From assembly GCA_013398295.1 (NCBI GenBank), contig VZSF01003595.1:124001-188000 (forward strand): a stretch of DNA of 64,000 nucleotides. Reading direction: 5' to 3'. The notes under the pieces are model-generated. The model was not told the DNA's origin. It was given only the letters and a program-made list of their open reading frames with translations, and searched no databases. Origin of the DNA: Chionis minor (Eukaryota > Chordata > Aves > Charadriiformes > Chionididae). This document shows, piece by piece, positions 12,096 through 24,000 of this stretch. The stretch's first letter is position 1. Every line of letters starts with the position of its first letter. The position numbers and the translations under genes were made by a program.

Positions 12096-12724
12096 GCCAT
12101 TGCTTGGAGAAGCCCTCAGCAAGGAAGGGAATAAGTGTGGCAGATGGCTGTTCCCTTTTCAGAAATGAAGACAGACAAATGGTATTCACTGATTTAACCT
12201 TCCTTATGGCCCCTCTGCTGAGAGTTGCCGATGGCCACTGCAGAGAGCTAAAGGACAGGATGGTTTTGTGCGTATCACTCCCTTCATCCTTCCTGCACCG
12301 GAGGAGCGGACGGATGGGGAGCTACAGCTGGCACAGCTGTTCTGAAAGGGGTGAATATGGTGCCAGGATAGCATCAACTGAGGATATACCCCATTATATT
12401 TGGAAAACAAAGTCATTGGGAGCAGTCTGCTCCTGCAAACATGTGATGCACCATGCGCACAGCTACTGGCAAATTCTCCACTAACAGGTTAAACTGATCT
12501 CTGCAGTGTACCTGCAACAGGAGGGCAGTGTTTGTCCACTGGTATCTCGTCCAACTGCAGAGTGCACAGTGAACAAACCACTCAGGGTTAGCGCAGCAAG
12601 ACACTGCTACAAAACCAGGCGACGCGTTAACAATCTATGCTGTGCCTGGTAAGAATTTGGCGAAGACCTGATCAAACATGTCAAGCAGCCTGTCCGTGGC
12701 CCCTGTCTCTCCACCCCCCCCTCA

Positions 12725-12736
12725 GCACACGTGTGC
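12725..12736. repeat. 12-bp perfect palindrome with E-box
   Basis: GCACACGTGTGC is its own reverse complement and contains the canonical E-box CACGTG, a binding sequence for bHLH factors of the MYC/USF type. Whether it is occupied cannot be known from sequence. Confidence 0.6.
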
Positions 12737-12756
12737 AGTCCCATGGAATTTGCTGC

Positions 12757-12778
12757 TTTGACTTGCAGGCAAGTCAAA
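12757..12778. repeat. Perfect 10-bp inverted repeat, 2-nt spacer
   Basis: Left arm TTTGACTTGC at 12757-12766, spacer AG, right arm GCAAGTCAAA at 12769-12778. The arms are exact reverse complements. It begins 20 bases after the E-box palindrome. Confidence 0.85.
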
Positions 12779-15700
12779 AAGCTGTCGAACAGCAATCACA
12801 TCTAACACCACTCATCATCACCATCAATTGTTCTCCAAATGAAACAGGCCATGTCGCCAAGCAAAATGCTTGGGAAGATATTTTTCCACTGGACATGCAT
12901 CCAAAATAAATACAGGAAAATCTCCTTCTCCAAGTACTTCTCCTGATTACTTTTCATTTGAATCATTAGTAAACCTGAGATACGCACACAATAGCACAAG
13001 GCTGATGAAAACCCACTTCAACATAGTGCCCCAGGTTTTTTTTCTGAGATTAATCCTCTTTGTTACTCTCAGCCTATGAGAAAAACATCCTTCCAGCCTA
13101 TCCAAAGCCAAGATGATCTGCACATCTTCACATACGCATCCCTTGCTAGATGGATGCTTTTTGCAGCTGGTCATTTCAGCCTTGAAGAATGTTCTGATGG
13201 GAGCTTGCCATGGTTTGTATAATCCTGCACTTACTGTTAAATCTCTGTCTGCCCTAACACGCCAGTTCTGATGAGACCCTGTTGCTGCAGCTTCAGGTTT
13301 TTGCTTCAAGGTAACACCATGCTCCCCCCTTGTGACTAAATCCTGTCCCATACAGCAAACCTAAGTTTGCTGCCTTGGTGTACAATGAGTAGAAGGAAAT
13401 TATTCCCTCTCTAGGGGCTGGGAAGGAGCCCCATATCTCTGAGGACTGAGAATAATCCCGCATCTCCATGGATGACTACCTGGACCTGTGGAGAGTTGAG
13501 ATCTGCAACCAGAGCAGAAGCACGGGGAGAGGAGAGCTCAGAACGGCAGCCATGGCTTTCCCTCACTGACCAAGCTCGGGAGCTGCTGCTCTTAGCACCC
13601 ATCCCTTCACTGTATTCCTTAGTGTGGCTTCGGGAAGGGTCTTCCAGGCTCAAAGAGTTTAGTTTTGCCAAGATCTGAATCCAAACCACACACAGCCTGT
13701 TAGCTTCAGTGGGTCCCACCCAAAATGGCCCAGGTTCACTCAAACCTCAACCCAAGACCCAGCCCAGGCTCTACAAACAAGAACAGCTCTCTTTTCCTCT
13801 TTGCTGGAATCCCTGCCTGCAGCAGATCTCCTGGAGATCCTGGCTTGCAGTTTCAGACCATAATGAAACTTACGAAACGTTCGCTCAACTCCAGTAACCC
13901 AGAGATGGCAAAGGCAAATTACAGGCCTCTAGTTCCTGGCTTTTGTGTGCTGGCATTGCCTTTGAATGTGTTAAACACCGAGGACAAGAAATGTTCTGGT
14001 TTGCAAGCAAGCAGGCTTCGAGCCAATTGCTTTTCCTTGGTGGATTTTCTAATATATCAGTACCCATCTCTGCGCTTGTCCCCATTTCAGTGTGACAAGA
14101 CAAATCGCAAGAACTGGACGCACTGAGCCAAGCAGGTGAGGCTCCAAGGATTTCACCAGGCTCCCCCCCAGACCTGGAATATTGGACACCAGGCTGGTTA
14201 CTTATTTCTACACAAAGAACTGAGCAGCCCAGGGCCCTCTCTGGAGCTGACTGCACTTAAACGGAGCCATTTCTTTCAGTTTACCCTGACCTGGGTACAC
14301 AGTAGAGCCCTGCTGCTTTTGCAGTTAGGGTGGGAGCGTTGTGAAACACGCCAGAAGCTAGGGTTGTACCACTGCTTAGCGAATCGGTATTTCCAGCAAC
14401 TCCGGTCTTAATTCTTAATGTAATTCACTTTCCCCTGCCTTGGATTGCTTCCTTTGCGAGAACACTTGGCTCATTTCTAACAAGCCCTCTGTGTAGCAGT
14501 GAAAGCAGCCTCCGGCTCGGAGCCCTCCCTCGGCTCTCCGCTGTGCTCGTCCCTGGGATGCTCTCTGCACGTGGCTTGCAGCTGGTGGCCTGGCAGGCAC
14601 GTGTGCTGCAGTGTCACAGCCCTGGCAGCACCAGGGAGGTACCAAACCGGAGCCCTGCGCCAAAGAGGCCGTGCCGTCCTCAGCTGCTCTGTATGTGCTG
14701 GAAGTGTCCGGAGCAAATGGGACTCCATCTCCTGCAAAGGCAGAGTGACAATCCCTCCCTAAAAAAAAAAGCCCTTTCTTCTGGCTATCTGGATGCCCAC
14801 CCTGAAGAGCAGGCCCTCAGTGTCAAGAAGACTGGCAGAGCTTTGCTTCACCCAGCAAGTCTGGCTAAGGAGTGCACCAAACCTGTGCTCCTGCTCTCCC
14901 TGGCCAGCAAAGGCTTTGGAGATCTCTGTCCTCACTCTCTCCTCCGCCTCCTTTTCTCCCCTCTGGTCTTATAGTGTAAACTCTCCCCTCTGAGCCACCA
15001 GTGACATCCAACCCTGATTTTCCTCAACCACATCAGGTGCTCCCCAGAGCTGCTGGTGACTACAGGCCTTCAGGGATGACACTGTACCTGGCACGGCTCT
15101 ACCTGTCCCTTCTGCTCTGCTGGCACCAGCCTGCAGCGTAAGCCAGTGCTCCCAGTCCGGCGATGCTGTGGCAGTCCCCTGGCCAGCCTAGCACTGCCTT
15201 GGGTGAGCCATCGCTCGGCGGGAGGCCTCGGTATCCATGGTACAAGATGATGAGGACCGGGCAGAGAACTGAGATGCTTTCAGAGAAAGGCCACCCCTCA
15301 GCAAACACCCCAGCCCCAAAACTTTCCTCTGTGCCTGAATTTTGGGCAAGGTCCATTCTGCACTCTCCGCCACCCCTGGTTGCTCCACAGCTCACTGCTG
15401 ACATTTTAAGAGCAGTGATCCTGATCTCACATGATAAGCTAAATCCAAACCTCCTGCGGCTGCAGCCCAGAAAACAAACAGCTCCGTCTTTCACCACTTG
15501 GAAACTGGGGCTCTGAAATAAGCCTTCTGGGTGCGCAAGAGCTGTGCCGGTCTATGCAACAGCTACAGCACTACCAACAGTCTTCCCACAACTAGCAGCC
15601 ACCAGCCGGACTGAACGCAGTGTTCAGTCAGCTTGTGCTGTCTCACGAGCTGGGCTTACAGTGATGGATTACGTTTCCATAAAAAGCTGAGGGAGGAGGT

Positions 15701-16658
15701 AGCAACTGTGACAGTGACTGTGGTTGGTAGGAACTGGTCATGGCTGCAAAGCAGGAGATGGAGGAAGGAGGGGGCTGGAGCTGCATTGTACTGCTTCGTT
15801 AGGGCTGACACCACTACAAACCAGAGCTTGGAACAAATCTGACTTTGTGTTTTCTCCCCCTTCCCACCCTGAACCCACCGCGTTTCTCACAGAATAAAAA
15901 TCCTGTCTTTTGCCCAGCCCTGCTGCTGGAGATCTAATCCTCTGGCTGTGGTGGTAGATTAAGTCTCGGGCTCTGAGAAAGTTCTTCCAAAGCACAGTGA
16001 AGATTTTGTTTGTCGGGGTCTAACCCAAGTGCAGCTCACAGCTGCCATGGTTGTGAAATTGTGCTTTTTCTTTTCTTTTTTTAAGCAACCCACATGATGC
16101 AAGGAAAGCAAGGCTGTTCCGAGAGACTATTCTTAATGATCTGAAAATAAACCCAATATTTTTCTTGGCTTCTAGAGGAAAATGGTTACCTTGATTGAAA
16201 CTCGGTTCTAACACACTTTTCAGACAGTAATGAAGACTGCAGATAGAACTTGTATAGGCTCTGTTAGACAAACCTTCACAGAGGGTTTTTTTCCTTCTTC
16301 TTTCCCTTCTCTACTCAAAACTCTGCCTGGCATAGCTAAGGACCTCCAATAGTTTGTTGGGAAAAGGAGCTTTATCCCAGGTGCTAATGTTGTGAGGTGC
16401 CTTTTATTCTTTGCCATACTGACAAAAGGTTAATGAAGCAGAGCTGGCATTTCATCAAGGCCAGCACTGAAAATTAGGGACAGAGCTGCCATTAAAAATA
16501 ACCAGATGCATGCGCTTCTATCCCTGACACACCGGTCTTGAAATATCTCCCTCTTGGGCTGTACAGCTTCCAAGGAATAGCAGGAAATTGCAATTGTTAC
16601 ACTGGCCAGAGAATGGATTTAATTTGCACTGTTTTATCCTCCCTGTTGGAAACTATCC

Positions 16659-16706
16659 TTTCTTTTCTTTCACGCCAGCTAAAAAGAAAAGAAAAAAAAA
16701 AAAAGA
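16659..16706. repeat. Oligopyrimidine/oligopurine inverted repeat and A-rich run
   Basis: Left arm TTTCTTTTCTTT (16659-16670) is matched exactly by AAAGAAAAGAAA (16683-16694) after a 12-base loop. The right arm runs on into a poly-A tract. The A-rich side is simple-sequence DNA. The exact arm match may be coincidence between low-complexity tracts. Confidence 0.75.
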
Positions 16707-18792
16707 ATCCAACAAACCCAAGGCATTTCTCTATAAAGCCTTCCATGCAGTTGGACCACAGCCTGCCACAAAAGCATGCATGTTTCCTCTATCAAAGGTA
16801 GGGATTTGGTTGCCTTCTGCAGCATTTCTTGCAACACATCCACATAGGTCATTCTACATGCAAATTTAGAGCAGTTTAATTAAAGTTATCTTGAAAGCCA
16901 CCGGTTGGTTAGTTCAACTGGTATACAAAGCTGATGCTAGGGGTGTAGGTATATATTTGCTACAGAAAGGGCTGTTTCTTCAGATGAGAAAGATGTGGTT
17001 TAAAGGGGTTGAGTGCATGCACTCTGGCCATACCAGGGCAAAGCCAGACGATTACAGCTGAACAGTCTGCAAGAGGGGGCTTGAACTAACTTTTCTGGAT
17101 AGAGAGGAGGAAAGAAGCTGCGGTATGAGTAACACATCAAACTGCCCAGCAGCGATGGTCCAAGCAGAGGCTCAGGAGCCCTAGCTGGTTTAGATTAGTT
17201 GAGCAGGCATCAGTTTCCTACTAAGGCTCTCATGTTGCGTAAGTTAAGTGAAAGAGCTGGGCAAGTTACAAGGGTGTACACAATGGTGATGTTGCTTCAG
17301 CTGAAGGGCGATTATTTGTTGAGCAACTGTAATTCAATTGCATTTGATCACATGTCTGTACAAGAGAGAGTTTTGTGTTCATCCAAGTTACCTGCTTTCC
17401 TTAAGTAGGTACAACTCTGGGCTATGCAGGTGGAACCAGCCTTTGGAAAGACAGGTTGCTGGTCTGGAGAGATGACAAAGAGATGAAGCTTTATCAGGGC
17501 TGAGCAACAATAGACAGGTTTTTTTTTTTAAAGAGGAATTTTGTACTCTTGTGACATCACAGTGGGAATATCTTTGGCCCTGTTAAGACTGGATGATTAC
17601 AGTGATTGAGTGACAGAGGCTTAATGAATTACTGCACGTCAGCTGAGCTGTGGTAACTGACTCTGTCTGTTGGACACACAAAGTACAATGCATTAGCTCA
17701 GGGCTAATTTCAAGCACAGTGAGGCATAATGTGGTTACTCAGAGTAGAAGCTGGCCTGAACCCGCAGGCTAAAACCCCTTTGCTTTTGGAAGAGTACCTA
17801 GGTCTTGTTAATTGACTCCGGCAGGGTGGCTTTAACAGCTTATCTGGCTCCAGAGCACAGTGATCCCCAAACTCACATGAGGACTGAGGGTGGTTCCTAA
17901 TTTTGAGATGTGTGATGCTGTTCCAGCCAAGCTCTGAACCCATTATCGACAGCACAGTCCCTAGATCTGCACCAGAAGCGGTTTATTACTGATTCAGGAG
18001 GGAAGAATCATAAGAACACAGTGAATCGTTAACAGCACAAACCTGGGAGGTCTAAAGGAGGTCAGCAAGGAGGACAGTAGCTCTGCAGCAAGGGCATGAG
18101 AAAGCACTGGAGCTGCTCTGCTCTAGTGCTCCAGCTCTGAGGTGATCTGACTGGAAGCAGATTAAAGAAGGCTGGTGAGGCATGGTGAATCACTTCTGTT
18201 GGGAGCAGTTCCCTCTTTCAGCAGTGACAGTAGCCAAGAGCTGAAATGACTCACGGTAGCAGCATCCACTGATGGTGGGAGAGAGAGGATGGCACAGCCC
18301 TAATCAATGCCTGTCATGGGGCCAAGGCCACATCAGGTCCAACAGCCCCCCCAGGGCAGGATAACTGCAGGCAGCAGCATTTTTGCTGGGGCTGCCATTG
18401 CAAATGTTGTTCGCTTATTACTTAAACAGTCTTTCTGGCTATCTCTTCTGCCTCCTAATGCTTTATTTTCTCTTCCCTAGAGAGGAACAGGAGCTTCAAG
18501 TAAACCTGCCTCTCCAGCTGCCTTCAGCCCTACCCTGTCAATGCAGTGTTGAAAGAGGGAGGATGCGGAAGGGAGAGGGGAGCAGAGAGCAGGAGTGAGA
18601 AAGTGAAGCAATGGAGGGAGCAGGACTTCTAGGGGAGAGAATGATCTGGCTGCCATGTTGGGGTCTGTGGCACTGTCACCCAGCGCTGAAATCAGTCGAT
18701 GAGGCAAAAAGGAGTGAGAGGAGGGGTGGGAAGAGAGAGGAGAGCATAAGTCCAGCAGCAGGGATGAGCAGGGAGGTGGCTGTGGCTATGAG
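16707..18792. other. Unique non-coding DNA
   Basis: Nothing recognisable. There is a T9-10 run near 17521. An acceptor-like pyrimidine tract ending in TTCCCTAG is at 18480, with no supported exon after it. Confidence 0.5.
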
Positions 18793-18828
18793 GCAATTAA
18801 GCCTGATCAGGCAATCAAGCCTGATTAA
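18793..18828. repeat. Imperfect 18-bp tandem duplication
   Basis: GCAATTAAGCCTGATCAG is followed directly by GCAATCAAGCCTGATTAA, 15 of 18 positions identical. The units contain ATTA/GATTA cores of the kind bound by homeodomain proteins, which could be functional or incidental. Confidence 0.7.
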
Positions 18829-20827
18829 GCTGTGCACAGAGCTCCTCCCTCCTCCTATTATCACGCACACAGGCTGCAGCTTACAGCTTAGAGGACCACC
18901 ATGAGAAGATGCAAGCACAGAGGGGGGCTCTGGCTGCTATTTGTGTGATCTCTCTTGTGAGGCTCCTGCTTGACATGGTCTGCAAAACTGCTCAGAAATC
19001 TTGGGCACCTTTATAATGCTCTGGACAAAATTTCCAGCAGGGAAAGAAGGCCCGGGAAAACCTGGTTGCACGGTAGCTCCACACAAAGAACAGTTAATCC
19101 TGGACTTTGCTACCTGTGGCAGTGCATTACACTCCCCTGCAGCTGACCCCCAGCATGGAGCAGGGACACCTTCCCCAGCAGCAGGACTGCAGTCGACAGA
19201 TCTGCGTTTTTGTTCAAGAGGGCTCTTACCAAGACATCAGACAAATGGGGAGCTCCGGGAGGTGGGGCAGAAAGTAGGCAACTGTCAAACCCTTTTATAG
19301 CAGGACCCACAGGAATTTGTTTTCCTCCTATTTTTAAGTTGAAAAGGATCGAGCTTCACTGCAGGAAATAGTTCTTCTCCTCCTCCTCCCTCCCACCCAC
19401 CTTTCTTTTTTCTACAGCACATTGGAAGAGCAGTCTGCCGTCTGCCTCAGGTTTCCAAGAATCAGGCACTCAAACTGGAACTAAAGCGCTTGTTATCTGC
19501 AGCCAGGGAAGCAAAGGGAGAGGCTGGAGAAGAGGTGCTCCTGTATGCAAATGCTCAAAACTTTAGGGTGTATGTATTGTTGAGGTACATCCTTCCCCAT
19601 CTGTTTTGATCAGGCTGAGATTGTAATTGGAGTCTCAGAAGACGTTTCTGTGAAGCCCCCAGAAACAGAATATTCACATCTATAGAAGTTGCCCTGCCTT
19701 CTTCCCTAGAAGAATGTCACAGAAAGATCTCGAGGGGAGAGCGCAATGACCTGCCCTCAAGGAATCTCTTCTGCATTGTAGCACTTGCTGAGCTGGGCAT
19801 TTTCAACAGCACTCAAATACAGGGCTAACTATGCATTACTGTTAGGAACAAATACATTCAGTCAGTGCAATGCTCTTAAAATCTGCACACGTCCGGGCTG
19901 TGCTAACATGACGCCACAGATTCCTGTACATTCATAAATCTGCACCTTGTTGCAGATGCAAAACGGACAGTCAGCAGCCACGCGCTGAGGCTCTGGGCAA
20001 GATGCACTTCAGCCATCAGACCCCAACCTGCAGTTCAATTTCCAGCCTATCACCCAGGATTTAGACCAGGGGTCTGGCTAATGAACAACAGCCTGTTGGA
20101 CACTTAACTACAATACTCTGCCTTTTGATTCTCAGAATTCACAGCCCAGTGATTTCTCACTCCCTCCATCCCCATTCTGCTGATACTGATCCATTTTGTT
20201 CGCCAGACACAAACCTGTCCTTCCCGCACTGGGCTCGAGGCAAGGCACAACTCATTTCTCCCATTTCCCTTGGAGTGACAGTAGAAACAATGCCTCTTTT
20301 GTAGGTGCTTCTACATGCCTGGTGGAAAACCTATTGGAGACTAGCAGCGTTATATCAATAATCTCCTGTTTATTATTCCTCCTGGCATGGGATTTGCCAT
20401 TACCTTTCTAGCACAGGCAATGTTTTCCATTCATCTTTTCTCAGCCAGGTGTTTGCTCATTTGCAGCAGGGGGCTTCAAAAGAGACAAAGCTACAATTGA
20501 TGGGAAACAGAAGGCCAGGCTGCTGCCAAAATGGGTTTTCCTCAGGGATATTCATAGTCTTAGAAAAGGTTATTACATTGTCTTTCAACAGTGGTTCTAC
20601 ACACCTGTTAAAAAGCCTTGCCTTTGCTTTCATTGGACCTGTCTTTCTGATGACCTTTGTTAGTCAAACACTTTTCAGGTTCACATCCTTCCAACACAAC
20701 CAGTACTTGGGTAAATAACTCCTTCCCGCTCCACTGAAGCCAAAGGCCTGGCTCTTCTGGAACATGCAGGAGGGCTGTGGCTGGAGCGGGATAACCCTCT
20801 CAAATCTCAGGGCCTGATATTATTATA
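18829..20827. other. Unique non-coding DNA
   Basis: No gene or dispersed repeat recognised. A CT-rich tract (19372-19418) ends in TTTTTTCTACAG and looks like a 3' splice acceptor, but the sequence after it has no clear donor. An octamer ATGCAAAT is at 19545-19552, and two further copies lie at 1089 and 16858. Three copies are close to chance expectation. Confidence 0.5.
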
Positions 20828-21093
20828 TTATTAGGACAAGAGGTAATGGGTACAAACTTGAATATAGGAAGTTTCATGAAAACATGAGGAGGAACTTCTT
20901 TCCTTTGAGGGTGGCAGAGCACTGGCACAGGCTGCCCAGAGAGGTGGTGGAGTCTCCGACTCTGGAGACATTTCAAACCTGCCTGGATGCCATCCTGTGC
21001 AACCTGCTGTAGGTAGATCTGCTCTGGCAGGGGGGTTGGACTAGATGATCTCCAGAGGTCCCTTCCAAACCCTAACATTCTATGATTCTATGA
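20828..21093 (+). mobile_element. CR1 LINE, 5'-truncated, youngest copy
   Basis: About 265 bases of CR1 3' end in sense orientation: 'GGACAAGAGGTAATGGG', 'GGAAGTTTCATGAAAACATG', 'GAGGAACTTCTTTCCT', 'GCACTGGCACAGGCTGCCC', 'GAGGTGGTGGAGTCTCC', 'GGGGGGTTGGACTAGATG', 'ATCTCCAGAGGTCCCTTCC', ending at 21093 in two ATTCTATG-type octamers. Heavy 5' truncation is typical of CR1, and so is the octamer tail in place of poly-A. No reverse transcriptase domain remains. It is clearly less diverged than the other two CR1 copies here. This is the strongest evidence that the host is a bird or close relative. Confidence 0.97.
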
Positions 21094-24000
21094 TATGGTG
21101 TTTCTGGCCCTGAGAGTGATGCTAGTGTGGTTTCAGGCAGATTCATGCATGGGGTTAAAGTGCAATAGCTCTTTCTTAGCAGCTCTGTGCACAGATTCTT
21201 CCTTGTATAGTAAGGGTGCCCAAAGGCAGGGAAACCTACTTGGGAATGACTTCACACAGATCAAAGCACACCTGTGCTCAGATGCATCCATCAGCTGGTA
21301 GTGCTATTGAGTATACACACTGAAGCAAGTGCCTATTGATAAACCCACAACACAACTGCAAAGTCCATCAGAGACTCATCTGCAGAGACCTGTTCCAAGT
21401 AAGTTTAAGTAGATACCTGCTCGTTAACTTCGATTAGAGGAGCACCAAATCACTAAGTTTCCTTGCATTTTCTAGGAGGTCTTCTCAGCATCACAAATTT
21501 AAGGATTGTTAGGTAAATTCATAGTAACCAATCTCAGATAACTTTCTGCACATCGGCATTGTGTGATTACAAAGACTGAATACCTGAGCACATACAGGAT
21601 TCAAAGTATGAATTCACTTTGCTTGTGCCTATGTTGTGTCTGTACTGTTGTGTCTGTGTCTGTTGTGTCCTTTGCACATTGGCTTACCCTAGAAGGGTTC
21701 TACATTTTGGTCAGCATAAGGAATCTCACCCCTTCTGTTTCCAGGGGGTATATTTCCTTATCTCCAGTTCCACTACCTTCTGGCTCTGCGAGTTAGTGAG
21801 GACGGACCCAGAATTAACATTTAAGGAAAATATGGAAGGACAAATCAAATCTAACCAAGTTCTTGGCTTTTGCTTTGGTGTAGAGCTTCAGAAACACCCT
21901 CTCCCTTCACGTTACACACTTCTGGCAGACATGGCCACCTCCCTAAAGCTGGGTATGTTTCATGGGGTTAAAACTTGAATGAGGATGAATCTCTTAGTTT
22001 TCATGAAGTCAAATCTCACAGTGAGAGTTGCAGCAATTCACGTTGCAGATGCAGCCAGCCTTCTGTAAAATACTTTGGACTAGAAGACTTCTTGGGACTG
22101 TCTGCTCTTATTAAAGCCACGGTACCTCCCCTTTTCAGTTACAGGAGGGCAAGTAGAATGCTTTGCTGTAAAATTTATATGGTGGAAACATTGCGTCCTG
22201 AAAACTGAACGAGACATACAGGACCAACTAAGGAGGTCAGATCTGAGTTTGCAGAACAAACCCAGCTGGTAGAGGGAAGATGTGGATTAGAGCAGACACA
22301 GAGCAAGAGTCCAGCTGAGGAACAGACCACAGCTATCTTGGTGAAAGAAAGAACTTTTCCAGCCCTCCCTTTCCAGTGCTTTCACTGCAAAGCCTCACAG
22401 ATTTTGAACGAGAACTGGCCTCTTCCTCCTCCTCCGCTCCCGTGTGGACTGGCTGTCTGGGACATTATCTCAGCTCTGCTCAAGTCCCCCTAGGTTCTCT
22501 CTGCCCACAGCTCCCAGCCTCTGGTAACAGATATCTCTGAGGCAGATGACGAACGCACCATGTTGCAGTTATTCCAGTTCTTTTCCTTTTGTTTTTGTTT
22601 GCCTTCAGGAGTCAGCAGGGGCTCCTGGAAACAGATCACCCAGTCTGGCTGGGGTCCTCACCAGGGAAAGACCCAAGCCACTGCTGTTCAGACACTACAA
22701 GTCCTGGATTTTCATTAGCAGAACAATATTGCTGCCTTGATCACAGGGATTCACTCTGGTAATCCCACACACAATCAAGAGCTGCCTGGCAGGATTCACA
22801 TTCTGTGAGCACAGGGACAGTTCCTTCCGCACTCCTTGTGCCCTCCAAAAAAGCTGGATAGGAGCTGCAGTCAAAGCCTTTGTGTTCCACCTGGGTCACT
22901 TTTTGCTCTGCCTTCCAAATAAATGGGCACAGAGCCCGGGCTGCTGGTACAGCCCAGCAAGCCAGGGGTAGCCCCACTTAAGTGGGCCAAGAAAGCCATG
23001 CACATATGGAAAGAAGTGCTGGGAAGAAAGCAAAGAACTCTGCAAGTTAGAGAAGTGAAAGGAGGGGAAATGCTGCTGCTGGCTAAGTATCTTTATTCAA
23101 AAGTTATTACTTTGTAAATACAGCTCCTGCTCCTACTATATTTTTGCCCCTTGGCATCACAGAGGAGCTATAAATATAGCTACCAATTATGCCAAAGTCT
23201 GGGGAAGGTGCTACAGCCTGCCTCAAAATGTGGGCTGGCACCCCCGATGTGCAGAACAAGAATGCGCTGTTCCTCTACACAGGTCTTAACATTTCAAGCC
23301 AGACAGAGGGAACAAATGCCCACAGATCATTTTATCATCAGCAGAGACTAGCAGGACCTCATCTACATGCCTACAGCCCCAGAATGTCTTTCCATGAACA
23401 CTTCCAGCATGCAAACCGCAAAAGAACATTTTCATCCTTGGAACACCACTGGGATAAGAGCCTCTGTCCTGAGGAGGGACATCCAGGCTTGGCTTGCAGC
23501 ACTTGCCAACCCCAAGCACAATTTGCTTTTCTGGGTGCATGAGAAGGTAAGCAGCAAGGGGCGAGATCCTCCAGTCCAACCTTCAGAGCATCTACACAGT
23601 TAGGTATTGCTTGAATCTAACACCAGCCCTGCCAGGGGAATGGGGACCCCAAGAAATTCATACAGGCACTTCAGAGCAATTCAGAAGTTTACCACTAGGC
23701 AGCTCATGGGTAAGAACATACCTGTAAATATCATGGGCAGAAAAATGGGCTTTTGTGTGTACGTGTGTGCACAGTAGGTTCATACTGATAATGCTGTCTG
23801 GATTTGCAACTGTCTAGACAATGGGAAAATTAGCATCATGAAACTGGATATTTTTGTGAGATGCCCAGCCAAATATCTGGGAAATATTTTTGTAATGGTT
23901 CTCCTCAGAGGGAGATATGAGCCTGAGCCATCCATTAGAGATGCAGCTCTTTTTGTCTTGCATTCCGGTGAGGGATAGAGGGGTTTTACTGAGCCCGCTG

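Larger units (their letters stand above)
12096..16658. other. Non-coding DNA with two close palindromes
   Basis: Apart from the palindromes at 12725 and 12757 listed separately, nothing is recognised. 14490-14700 is moderately GC-rich but not CpG-dense enough to call a CpG island by eye. A poly-A tract of 10 starts near 14761. Reading frames overlap on both strands and match no family I know. Confidence 0.5.

Noticed and set aside
20800..21078. 92-codon minus-strand frame
   Set aside because: It is antisense translation of the CR1 3' end.
21563..21978. Overlapping cysteine/valine-rich frames
   Set aside because: The cysteine-rich part is the translation of an imperfect TGTTGTGTCTG repeat.
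23551..23640. Donor-like AAG/GTAAGC and a possible antisense CR1 start ('CTCCAGTCCAACCTTC')
   Set aside because: No credible acceptor pairs with the donor, and the CR1-like similarity is limited to about 15 bases.
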